Source: JBBSQE01 sp038258095 (GTDB taxonomy: Bacteria; Actinomycetota; Thermoleophilia; Solirubrobacterales; 70-9). Taken from it: a DNA stretch of 5,564 nucleotides. Under the pieces are notes generated by a model. That model was given only the letters and a program-made list of their open reading frames with translations. It was not told the DNA's origin and made no database searches. The DNA lies in assembly GCA_038258095.1 (NCBI GenBank), contig JBBSQE010000186.1:1-5564 (forward strand), given 5' to 3'. Made by a program: the position numbers and the translations under genes. Shown here piece by piece: positions 1 to 5,558 of this stretch. Position 1 is the stretch's first letter; each line of letters begins with the position of its first letter.

Positions 1-528
1 CCCTTCGGCTACATGCGCTTCGAGCCGGGGCCGGGGATGGGCGGGCACTGCCTCCCGGTCGACCCGTTCTACCTTGCCTTCAAGGCCCGCGAGCACGACT
101 TCTACCCGGAGTTCATCGAGCTCGCCGGGAAGATCAACCAGTCCCAGCCCCACTTCTGCATCGAGCGCATCGAGCGTGCGCTCAACACGGCGGGCAAGCC
201 CGTCAACGGCTCGCGGATTCTGGTGCTCGGCGCGAGCTACAAGGCCGGGGTCGGCGACACACGAGAGGCGCCCTCGCTGAAGATCATCCAGCGGTTGCAG
301 GCGCTCGGCGGCGACGTCGCCTACCACGACCCGCACGTCCCGGAACTTCCGCAGACCGGCCTTTCCTCGGTCCCCTTGGAGGAGGACGTCGGCGCAGCGG
401 ACCTGATCGCCATCGTCACCGCCCACCCCGAGATCGACTACGAGGACCTCGTGGCGCGCGCGCAGCTCGTGATCGACTTCCGCGGCGTGACGCGGTCGAT
501 CACCGCGGACAACCTGGTCCGCCTTTGA
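1..528 (+). CDS. UDP-N-acetyl-hexosamine 6-dehydrogenase, C-terminal part (5' end outside window)
   Basis: The last 175 residues of an NAD-dependent nucleotide-sugar dehydrogenase, open at the window edge. Family members oxidise the C6 hydroxyl of a UDP-sugar to a carboxylate in two steps in the cytoplasm, supplying uronic acids for surface polysaccharides. The catalytic-cysteine motif GMGGHCLPVDP is visible, with the cysteine at visible residue 17. The nearby FIELAGKIN resembles the WbpA/TviB/WecC group acting on UDP-GlcNAc or UDP-ManNAc more than plain UDP-glucose dehydrogenase. The C-terminal UDP-binding domain carries LGASYKAGVGDTREAP, matching the usual LGxAYKxxxxDxRESP block with some substitutions. 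Near the end, DFRGVTR stands where many relatives have DTRN. The Rossmann NAD domain is off the window. The stop codon overlaps the start of the next gene, which suggests co-transcription. The class is secure; the exact substrate is inference. Confidence 0.9.
   Translation, partial: PFGYMRFEPGPGMGGHCLPVDPFYLAFKAREHDFYPEFIELAGKINQSQPHFCIERIERALNTAGKPVNGSRILVLGASYKAGVGDTREAPSLKIIQRLQALGGDVAYHDPHVPELPQTGLSSVPLEEDVGAADLIAIVTAHPEIDYEDLVARAQLVIDFRGVTRSITADNLVRL
505..522 (+). promoter_or_regulatory. stem-loop just before the TTG start of the membrane protein gene
   Basis: A perfect 6-base inverted repeat (GCGGAC at 505-510, GTCCGC at 517-522) with a 6-base loop sits in the last codons of the dehydrogenase. 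It ends two bases before the TTG start at 525. In mRNA it would occupy the place where a ribosome binding site would lie, so it could dampen independent initiation and make translation depend on ribosomes arriving from upstream. The repeat is seen directly; the regulatory role is inference, and chance is plausible in GC-rich coding sequence. Confidence 0.3.
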
Positions 529-1238
529 GGCTCCCGGCCCGCCTCCGCACAGCGGCGTCCTCGCGACGGCGGGCCGACACGGTGACTGTGGGTCTCGCGG
601 CGACGGCGCTGGCGACGGCCGGCACCGTTCTGGTCGGCCAGTACGGGCGGATGCTGGTGCGCCGCTCCCACGAGCGTGCGGAGTCCGAGCGCGAGCCTGA
701 CATCCCGACCGCGCCCGCCGCGGCGCTCGACACGGTGGGCGTCGCCGTCGAGGGCTACGCGGCCACCCCGCGCTCTGAGACGGTCCTGCTCAACATCCTC
801 ACCGGGTTTCTCGGCGCGTTCGCGGTGGTGCGTCTGTCGACCTGGGGCATCCGCGACAGCTGGTGGCCGTTCGGCAACGTCAGGATCGGCAAGCGCCACA
901 TCCACCACTTCGTGCCGGGAATACTGATCGCCTTCGGGTCGGGGACGGCGGCGCTGATGACGGACGGGACGAAGCTCGAGGACCGCCTCGCGATCCCGAT
1001 GGGCGTCGGCATGGGCCTGACCTTCGACGAGGCAGCCCTCCTGCTCGACCTGCGCGACGTCTACTGGTCACGCGAGGGCCTTCTCAGTGTCCAGGTCAGC
1101 TTCGGCCTCTCCGCGATCCTGGCCTCGACGATCCTCGTACTGAGGATGCTGCGCCGCGGTGAGCAGCGCCAGGAGCGCGCGGGCGCAATTCCACCTCCCG
1201 TCGTGAACTTCGGGCATCCGCCGCTGCCGCTGTTCTGA
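525..1238 (+). CDS. uncharacterised multi-pass membrane protein with HIHHF and FDE...DVYW motifs
   Basis: A 237-residue protein of unknown function. The Arg-rich N-terminus (RLRTAASSRRR) precedes a hydrophobic segment at about 19-38. Further hydrophobic stretches lie at about 86-108, 127-145, 155-174 and 189-207, giving roughly five membrane passes. The C-terminal tail is charged, then Pro-rich. Notable polar residues near the membrane are H125, H127 and H128 in RIGKRHIHHF, and D168, E169 and D178 in LTFDEAALLLDLRDVYW. From memory, similar His-cluster plus LDE...DVYW proteins are common in Actinobacteria and annotated only as integral membrane proteins. The assigned start is TTG at 525, sharing TTGA with the upstream stop and so suggesting translational coupling. 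A GTG at 582 is an alternative but would begin inside the first hydrophobic segment and lose the positive N-terminus. Metal binding or an enzymatic role is possible but unproven. The sugar-dehydrogenase neighbour hints at cell-envelope work. Confidence 0.75.
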   Translation: MRLPARLRTAASSRRRADTVTVGLAATALATAGTVLVGQYGRMLVRRSHERAESEREPDIPTAPAAALDTVGVAVEGYAATPRSETVLLNILTGFLGAFAVVRLSTWGIRDSWWPFGNVRIGKRHIHHFVPGILIAFGSGTAALMTDGTKLEDRLAIPMGVGMGLTFDEAALLLDLRDVYWSREGLLSVQVSFGLSAILASTILVLRMLRRGEQRQERAGAIPPPVVNFGHPPLPLF

Positions 1239-1250
1239 GCTGAACCTGGG

Positions 1251-1273
1251 GCTGCGGAGCGTCCGCTCCGCGC
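1251..1273. terminator. GC-rich stem-loop between convergent genes, likely bidirectional terminator
   Basis: A 7-base perfect stem (GCGGAGC at 1254-1260, GCTCCGC at 1265-1271) closes a GTCC loop. Two more pairs (1251-1252 with 1272-1273) can form across one bulged base. An outer CTGAA/TTCAG pair (1240-1244, 1274-1278) could extend it. It lies in the 36-base gap between two convergent stop codons, so it could serve both transcripts. No T-tract follows on either side, so if it terminates it is of the U-tract-less kind often predicted in high-GC Gram-positives. Confidence 0.55.
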
Positions 1274-1274
1274 T

Positions 1275-2606
1275 TCAGTCGAGGGTGATGACCTGCTCGC
1301 GCCCCGGGCCGACACTCACCAGTTTGATCGGCACGCCGACGAAGTCGCTGATGTAGGTGAGGTAGTTGCGGGCCTCCTGGGGGAGGTCTGACTCCTTGCG
1401 GGCGCCGGTGATGTCGCCCTCGAAGCCCGGGAGCTCTTCGTACTCGCCCCGGGCCGAATGCAGAATCGACTGGTGGTAGGGGAACTCGTCGAAGACGGCG
1501 TCGTCGGCGCCTCGGTAACGGACGGCGACCTTCAGGGGGTTGATTCCCGTGAGGACGTCGAGCTTTGTGATGCAGAGGGCGTCGAGCGTGTTCAGGCGCG
1601 CGGCGTAGCGAAGGGCGACGAGGTCGAGCCAACCGCAGCGCCGGCGGCGCCCGGTGGTGGTGCCGAACTCGCGGCCCGCGTCGACGAGGCGGTCGCCGAT
1701 CTCGTCGGTCAGCTCGGTTGGAAACGGTCCGGCGCCGACGCGCGTCTGGTAGGCCTTGACGACACCCCACACCTCGTCGATGTCTCGCGGCCCTATGCCC
1801 GCTCCCACGCAGGCGGCGCCGGCGATCGGGTTGGACGACGTTACGAACGGATAGGTCCCGTGGTCGATATCGAGGAGCGCGGCCTGGGCGCCTTCGAAGA
1901 TCACCTTCTCGCCGCGGTCGAGGGCCTCCCAGCAGAGCTTCGCCGTGTCAGCGATGTGGGGCTCCAGCCGGTGCCCGTACATCACGTACTCCTCGGTGAT
2001 CGCGTGGAGGTCGAGGCGCGGGTCGGCGCCCTCCTCGGTCGGCGGCTCCACGGCCTCCTTGCGCAGCTTGCGGCGGCGGACCGTGAGCTCTCGCAGCGCC
2101 TGCTGCTTGTTCTCCATGGCGGCGAGGATCTTCTTGCGGAGGATCTTCTCGTCGAGCATGTCCTGGACGCGGATGCCCAGCCGCAGCGCCTTGTCGGCGT
2201 AACAAGGGCCGATTCCGCGGCGCGTGGTGCCGATCGAGAGCTTGCCCAGCTTCGCCTCGCCCGCCGTGTCGAGGAGCACGTGGTAGGGCATGATCAGGTG
2301 CGCGTTGGCGGAGATCTTCAGCTTGCCCACGTCGACCCCTCGCCTGCGCAGGCCATCGATCTCGCCGGCCAGGACCTTCGGGTCGAGCACGACGCCGTTG
2401 CCGATGACACAGGTCTTGTCGGAGCGGAGGATCCCGGAGGGAATCAGGTGGAACTTGAACTCCTCTCCGTCACGGACGATCGTGTGGCCGGCATTGTTTC
2501 CGCCCTGAAAGCGGACGATCGTCGACGCGTCCTCGGCGAGCAGGTCGGTGACCTTCCCCTTCCCCTCGTCCCCCCACTGGGTCCCGACTATGGCTAGTCC
2601 CGGCAT
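1275..2606 (-). CDS. purA: adenylosuccinate synthetase
   Basis: A 443-residue cytoplasmic enzyme that joins IMP and aspartate using GTP to make adenylosuccinate, the first committed step to AMP. All main signatures are present. GTQWGDEGKGK at 8-18 includes the catalytic Asp13, and GGNNAGHT at 35-42 includes His41. RRGIGP lies at 129-134, and the GAQAALLDIDHGTYPFVTSSN block at 239-259. VGAGPFPTEL is at 290-299, TTTGRRRRCGW at 316-326 and SVGPGREQ at 431-438. The protein is somewhat longer than the usual roughly 430 residues. The excess seems to lie in a highly charged segment around 165-205. The start is ATG at 2606, chosen because the GDEGKGK motif falls at its standard distance. No Shine-Dalgarno sequence is visible in the 43-base gap to the upstream ATPase gene. 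A CACAAT hexamer nine bases before the ATG is only weakly -10-like. It is the last gene of the minus-strand cluster. Confidence 0.97.
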   Translation of the reverse strand: MPGLAIVGTQWGDEGKGKVTDLLAEDASTIVRFQGGNNAGHTIVRDGEEFKFHLIPSGILRSDKTCVIGNGVVLDPKVLAGEIDGLRRRGVDVGKLKISANAHLIMPYHVLLDTAGEAKLGKLSIGTTRRGIGPCYADKALRLGIRVQDMLDEKILRKKILAAMENKQQALRELTVRRRKLRKEAVEPPTEEGADPRLDLHAITEEYVMYGHRLEPHIADTAKLCWEALDRGEKVIFEGAQAALLDIDHGTYPFVTSSNPIAGAACVGAGIGPRDIDEVWGVVKAYQTRVGAGPFPTELTDEIGDRLVDAGREFGTTTGRRRRCGWLDLVALRYAARLNTLDALCITKLDVLTGINPLKVAVRYRGADDAVFDEFPYHQSILHSARGEYEELPGFEGDITGARKESDLPQEARNYLTYISDFVGVPIKLVSVGPGREQVITLD

Positions 2607-2649
2607 CAGCGGTGGATTGTGACGGGTGCGGCTGACCGAGCGCGTGCGC

Positions 2650-3378
2650 TCAGGCAGCGTTGCCGTAACGGGCGTCGACTCCGAAGACCGGGATCTCGTC
2701 GCACATCTGGTTCAGGCGCGACACGGTCCGGGGGCCGATCTGGTCCTCCAACTCCTCATGGCTCAAATTCGTGGTCACGAGGATCGATTTCTCGGCCTCG
2801 TAGCGCTCGTTGACGAGCGCATAGAGCTGCTCGAGAACCCAGTCCGAGCGCTTCTCCGCTCCGAGGTCGTCGATGTGCAGGAGGTCGACCGAGGTCAGGC
2901 GCTCGAAGAACTGGAGGTAGGAGTCGCCCCCCGGCTCGGCGTCATAGGTCCGGCGAATCTGCGCGAGCAGCTTCGGCAGCGAGTAGATGGCGACGGAGCG
3001 CCCGGCCTCCAGCGCGGCCTTGGAGACAAGCATCCCGAGCGTCGTCTTGCCGGTCCCGGTGTCACCGAAGAGCCAGAGGCCCTGGCCCTCGTCGAGCCGG
3101 CTGTCGATGTCCTCCACGTATTTCCGCACGTCCGACACCGCGGCCTTGGTCTCAAGCGCCCGAGCCATGTCAGAGACCGGCGGCCGGTCAAGCGACACGC
3201 CGCGGTAGCGGCTGGGGATGACCGTCGACATACCCTTGGTGCGCGAGCGGCGCTGGCGCTGGGCACGGCAATCGCAGGGGCGGGCGAGATCTTCCGGCCC
3301 AGGGATCCACCCGGATCCGTCGCAGACCCCGAGTGGGCATACAGGCTCGACGAATTCAGCCGTAGCGACGAGGGCCAT
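2650..3378 (-). CDS. DnaC/DnaI-type AAA+ ATPase, probable replicative helicase loader
   Basis: A 242-residue protein. The N-terminus has four cysteines (C14, C19, C35, C37) spaced like a small zinc-binding module. An AAA+ core of the DnaC/DnaI/IstB clade follows: Walker A GDTGTGKT at 105-112, Walker B LLHIDDLG at 166-173, sensor-1-like ILVTTN at 199-204, and IGPRTVSRL at 214-222 with likely arginine-finger or sensor arginines. Known relatives bind the DnaB hexamer and open it onto single-stranded DNA at the origin; in Bacillus DnaI the zinc-bearing N-terminal domain contacts the helicase. Here the ATG shares one base with the dnaB stop (TGATG), so translation is probably coupled and a physical partnership with DnaB is likely. 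No Shine-Dalgarno sequence is visible. An IstB transposition helper is the main alternative, but no transposase gene is adjacent. Loader function is inferred from fold and neighbour. Confidence 0.88.
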   Translation of the reverse strand: MALVATAEFVEPVCPLGVCDGSGWIPGPEDLARPCDCRAQRQRRSRTKGMSTVIPSRYRGVSLDRPPVSDMARALETKAAVSDVRKYVEDIDSRLDEGQGLWLFGDTGTGKTTLGMLVSKAALEAGRSVAIYSLPKLLAQIRRTYDAEPGGDSYLQFFERLTSVDLLHIDDLGAEKRSDWVLEQLYALVNERYEAEKSILVTTNLSHEELEDQIGPRTVSRLNQMCDEIPVFGVDARYGNAA

Positions 3379-3380
3379 CA
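3376..3380 (-). promoter_or_regulatory. TGATG stop-start overlap between dnaB and the loader gene
   Basis: On the minus strand the dnaB stop TGA (3380-3378) and the loader ATG (3378-3376) share the base at 3378. With no recognisable ribosome binding site upstream, termination-reinitiation is the likely way the second gene is translated. This would tie the amount of loader to the amount of helicase. The overlap is seen directly; the coupling is inference. Confidence 0.7.
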
Positions 3381-4787
3381 GAACTCAGCCACTTCAGCCA
3401 TCGCGGGACCTGAACCGGCGGCCTGTTCGATCGGCCGCTCGCTCTGCGCCAGGTCCATGAACTTCGGGTACTGACTGAGGAAGGCGAGCTTCGTGTTCCC
3501 GATGGGACCGTTGCGGTGCTTGGAGATGATCACCTCGGCTCGCCCCTCGTCCTCGGAATCATGGTCGTAGTACTCGTCGCGATAGAGGAAGGCGACGACG
3601 TCAGCGTCCTGCTCGAGATTTCCGGACTCCCTCAGATCGGAGAGGATCGGCCGCTTGTCGGGGCGCTGCTCCGGGGCACGGGAAAGCTGAGAAAGGGCGA
3701 TCACAGGTATCTGGAGCTCGCCGGCGAGGATCTTCAGGCCTCGGCTCATCTGCCCGACCTGTTCGACGCGGTTGACACGCGGATCGTCCGCCCGGAGGAG
3801 CTGCATGTAGTCGACGATGACAGCCCCCAAGCCACCCTTGTCCTGCTCTTGGGCATGGAGCCGCCGGGCCTTGGCCCGGAGATCCAGCAACCCCAGATCG
3901 GACGAATCGTCGATCCAGAGGGGTGCGTCCTCCAACTCGCCGCAGGCGCGCACGACCTTCGGCCAGTCACGCTGGGAGACCTTGCCTTTGCGAAGCCGGT
4001 CGCCGGGGATGCGCGACCGGCAGGCGATGAACCGTTGCGCCAACTCGACCTCCGACATCTCAAGGCTGAAGAATGCGACCGGGCGTCCATGCTTGACCGA
4101 CATATTCTCGGCCATGTTCACGACCAGTGCGGATTTTCCCATCGATGGCCTTGCGGCGATGATCACGAGGTTGCCCGGCTGAAAGCCACCGGTGAGGGCG
4201 TCGAGGTCCCGGAACCCCGAGGGCGTCCCGGTCAGGTCGCTCTCTCCCGTCGACAGCTTCTCGAGACGGTCAACTTCGTCGGAGAGGATCTCTCTGATCT
4301 CGCGGAAGTCACTCGATTGCTCGGAGTGGGCAACTTCGAAGAGGAGCCGTTCCGCCCGCTCGGAGAGTTGCTTCGGCTCCCCGTCGCGCTCGTTGACCCA
4401 GCCCTGGATCGACTGGCCGGCTTCGAGGAGGCGGCGTAGGAGCGCGTTCTCCTGGACGATCTCGGCGTAGTGCTTGGCGTTGCCGGCCGCCGGGACCTTG
4501 GCTGCGAGTTCGGAGACGTACTCCTTGCCGCCCGCGTCGTCGAGGTTGTTGTGCTGGGTGAGGGCCTCGGTGACGGTCAGTTCGTCGACCGGCTTCGAGG
4601 CCTCGTAGAGGTCGTAGACCTCCGAGAAGATGACCCGGTGGCGGTCGAGGTAGAAGTCGGTCGACTTGAGCTTGACCTCGTCGATGACCTTGGTGATGGC
4701 GGGCTCGAAGACGAGCATCGCGCCGAGTACCGACTCCTCGGCGTCGATGTTCTGGGGGGGGACGTGGGCTGGGGGGGACTGCGCCAT
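3378..4787 (-). CDS. dnaB: replicative DNA helicase DnaB
   Basis: A 469-residue hexameric helicase that unwinds DNA at the replication fork, moving 5' to 3' on the lagging-strand template. The helical N-terminal domain begins with PPQNIDAEESVLGAML at 10-25 and runs to about 155. A linker then leads to the RecA-like motor: Walker A ARPSMGKSAL at 212-221 (Lys218), SLEMS at 241-245 with catalytic Glu243, Walker B AVIVDYMQLL at 322-331 (Asp326), ALSQLSR at 364-370, DLRESGNLEQDAD at 384-396, and KHRNGP at 423-428 with the arginine finger. Length and motif order are normal. No intein interrupts the motor motifs, where DnaB inteins often insert. The ATG at 4787 is chosen because the N-terminal domain motif starts at the usual place. 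Only a weak GGA lies upstream. Two runs of cytosine (C7 and C8 on the coding strand) fall in the first twelve codons. It follows rplI after a 305-base spacer and overlaps the loader gene. Confidence 0.97.
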   Translation of the reverse strand: MAQSPPAHVPPQNIDAEESVLGAMLVFEPAITKVIDEVKLKSTDFYLDRHRVIFSEVYDLYEASKPVDELTVTEALTQHNNLDDAGGKEYVSELAAKVPAAGNAKHYAEIVQENALLRRLLEAGQSIQGWVNERDGEPKQLSERAERLLFEVAHSEQSSDFREIREILSDEVDRLEKLSTGESDLTGTPSGFRDLDALTGGFQPGNLVIIAARPSMGKSALVVNMAENMSVKHGRPVAFFSLEMSEVELAQRFIACRSRIPGDRLRKGKVSQRDWPKVVRACGELEDAPLWIDDSSDLGLLDLRAKARRLHAQEQDKGGLGAVIVDYMQLLRADDPRVNRVEQVGQMSRGLKILAGELQIPVIALSQLSRAPEQRPDKRPILSDLRESGNLEQDADVVAFLYRDEYYDHDSEDEGRAEVIISKHRNGPIGNTKLAFLSQYPKFMDLAQSERPIEQAAGSGPAMAEVAEF

Positions 4788-4814
4788 GTATCCAGTCAGT
4801 AAAGGGTGGAGAGC

Positions 4815-4826
4815 GGCGGATCCGCC
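4815..4826. repeat. 12-base perfect palindrome GGCGGATCCGCC upstream of dnaB
   Basis: A perfect 12-base palindrome centred about 33 bases before the dnaB ATG. As DNA it could be a dimeric protein site; as RNA it could form a short stem in the dnaB leader. The palindrome is seen directly and the role is unknown. GC richness makes chance occurrence plausible. Confidence 0.35.
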
Positions 4827-4869
4827 CCCTATCCCTAGACAAACAGAGCGGACACCCGGTCGCTACCCC

Positions 4870-4889
4870 TCTCCCCGCTAGGTGGGAGA
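4870..4889. repeat. inverted repeat TCTCCC/GGGAGA in the dnaB upstream region
   Basis: Six-base arms at 4870-4875 and 4884-4889 with an 8-base loop. No T-tract follows on either strand, so it does not look like a standard intrinsic terminator. It could be a leader hairpin or an operator half-site pair; function unknown. Confidence 0.3.
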
Positions 4890-5013
4890 AATTGCCGAGG
4901 GATGACGGCGATGGTTGGCCCGCAGGGCTCCTGATTTCCCCGGCGCCCGGAGGTTGAGGGATCAGCGGCGCCAGGACGCCGCTAGATCCACAACGAAGCG
5001 GCCAAGCGTCCGG

Positions 5014-5029
5014 CCGGGAAGCGCCCCGG
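5014..5029. repeat. GC-rich hairpin downstream of rplI
   Basis: Arms CCGGG (5014-5018) and CCCGG (5025-5029) enclose a 6-base loop, about 65-80 bases past the rplI stop. A 10-base palindrome GGGCGCGCCC (5042-5051) and a weaker GCTGC/GCAGC pair (5067-5071 with 5080-5084) lie closer to the stop. Together they could end or stabilise the rplI transcript, but no T-tract is present. Confidence 0.25.
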
Positions 5030-5092
5030 AGCGTCCAGCCTGGGCGCGCCCCGCCCGAGACTTGGCGCTGCGGCCCTTGGCAGCCGGTCCGC

Positions 5093-5545
5093 CTACTTCT
5101 CTTCGGCGACGATGGTCTTGACCGAGGCCACGGCACCGCCGGGGATCTCGATCTCGACCATGTAGGTGCCGATCTCGTGGATCGGCTGATCGAGGCGCAC
5201 CTTGCGCTTGTCGATCTTCAGGCTCCGCGCGTCGCGGATGGCTTCGACGATCTCCTTCGAGGTGACGGAGCCGAAGAGCTTGCCGTCCTCGCCCGCGCGA
5301 TGGTGGATCGTGAGCACGGTCTTGGAGAGGAGGGCGGCTGTCTGACCGGCGCGCTCAAGTGCCTCCTGCGCGGACTTCTCGGCGGCGGCCCGGCGACGCT
5401 GGGCCTCTTCGAGGGCGCCCTTGGTGGCGGGCTGGGCCAGCTTGCGCGGCACGAGGTAGTTGCGGAGGTACCCCGAGGAAACGTCGACGGCGTCTCCGGT
5501 GACCCCGAGGTCCTCGACGTCCTTCAGGAGGATCGCCTGCGTCAT
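5093..5545 (-). CDS. rplI: 50S ribosomal protein L9
   Basis: A complete 150-residue large-subunit protein that binds 23S rRNA near the base of the L1 stalk and helps reading-frame maintenance. The N-terminal family signature is intact at 14-33: G14, G17, V20, then GYLRNYLVP at 25-33. It is followed by the long charged connecting helix at about 44-74, rich in Ala, Glu and Arg. The C-terminal domain includes GKLFGSVTSKEI near 88-99 and ends in a short acidic-basic tail. Length is typical. The ATG at 5545 is supported by a clear ribosome binding site and by the signature's position. The protein starts MTQAILL where many relatives start MKVILL. It leads the minus-strand cluster in this window; rpsF, ssb and rpsR are the usual upstream neighbours in related orders, but they would be outside. 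Confidence 0.97.
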   Translation of the reverse strand: MTQAILLKDVEDLGVTGDAVDVSSGYLRNYLVPRKLAQPATKGALEEAQRRRAAAEKSAQEALERAGQTAALLSKTVLTIHHRAGEDGKLFGSVTSKEIVEAIRDARSLKIDKRKVRLDQPIHEIGTYMVEIEIPGGAVASVKTIVAEEK

Positions 5546-5552
5546 CTCAGCG

Positions 5553-5558
5553 CTCTCC
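5553..5558 (-). promoter_or_regulatory. ribosome binding site of rplI
   Basis: GGAGAG on the minus strand, seven bases before the rplI ATG. This is the only strong Shine-Dalgarno sequence visible among the complete genes of the window, and it fixes the rplI start. Confidence 0.8.

Larger units (their letters stand above)
4788..5092. other. 305-base spacer between rplI and dnaB
   Basis: I see no convincing gene, tRNA or small-RNA consensus here. Frames crossing the spacer are Arg/Pro/Ser-rich and look like noise. It holds several GC-rich inverted repeats (listed separately), G-rich tracts on the minus strand near dnaB, and no clear -35/-10 promoter. Its size suggests it may still contain the dnaB promoter and the 3' end of the rplI transcript, but I cannot place either. 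Confidence 0.6.

Noticed and set aside
1458..2597. Long open frame (379 codons) on the plus strand opposite purA
   Set aside because: It mirrors purA almost end to end, as expected from high G/C at third codon positions, and its translation is Val/Leu/Asp/Arg-rich with no recognisable motif.
2650..3378. IstB transposition helper as the identity of the ATPase
   Set aside because: There is no IstA-like transposase, terminal repeat or target duplication nearby, and the gene overlaps dnaB in a housekeeping cluster.
2626..3474. 282-codon plus-strand frame opposite the loader gene
   Set aside because: It is antisense to a clear AAA+ ATPase gene, with low-complexity composition and no family motif.
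3516..4439. 307-codon plus-strand frame opposite dnaB
   Set aside because: It is a shadow of dnaB; it has no domain signature and the same compositional bias as the other antisense frames.
3378..4787. DnaB intein
   Set aside because: All motor motifs are continuous and the protein has the normal inteinless length.
4985..4993. Possible DnaA box (AGATCCACA) between rplI and dnaB
   Set aside because: A single site with two mismatches to TTATCCACA and no cluster or AT-rich unwinding region nearby is not enough for an origin.
4788..5092. Promoter for dnaB in the spacer
   Set aside because: I scanned for TTGnnn and TAnnnT pairs at 16-19 base spacing on the minus strand and found none convincing.
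4915..5121. 68-codon plus-strand frame in the spacer
   Set aside because: It is Arg/Pro/Ala-rich, overlaps the rplI end, and shows no ribosome binding site or recognisable motif.
4309..5136. 275-codon minus-strand frame spanning the rplI-dnaB spacer
   Set aside because: It runs out of frame through dnaB and into rplI. The product is Arg/Pro/Ser-rich and reflects GC content only.
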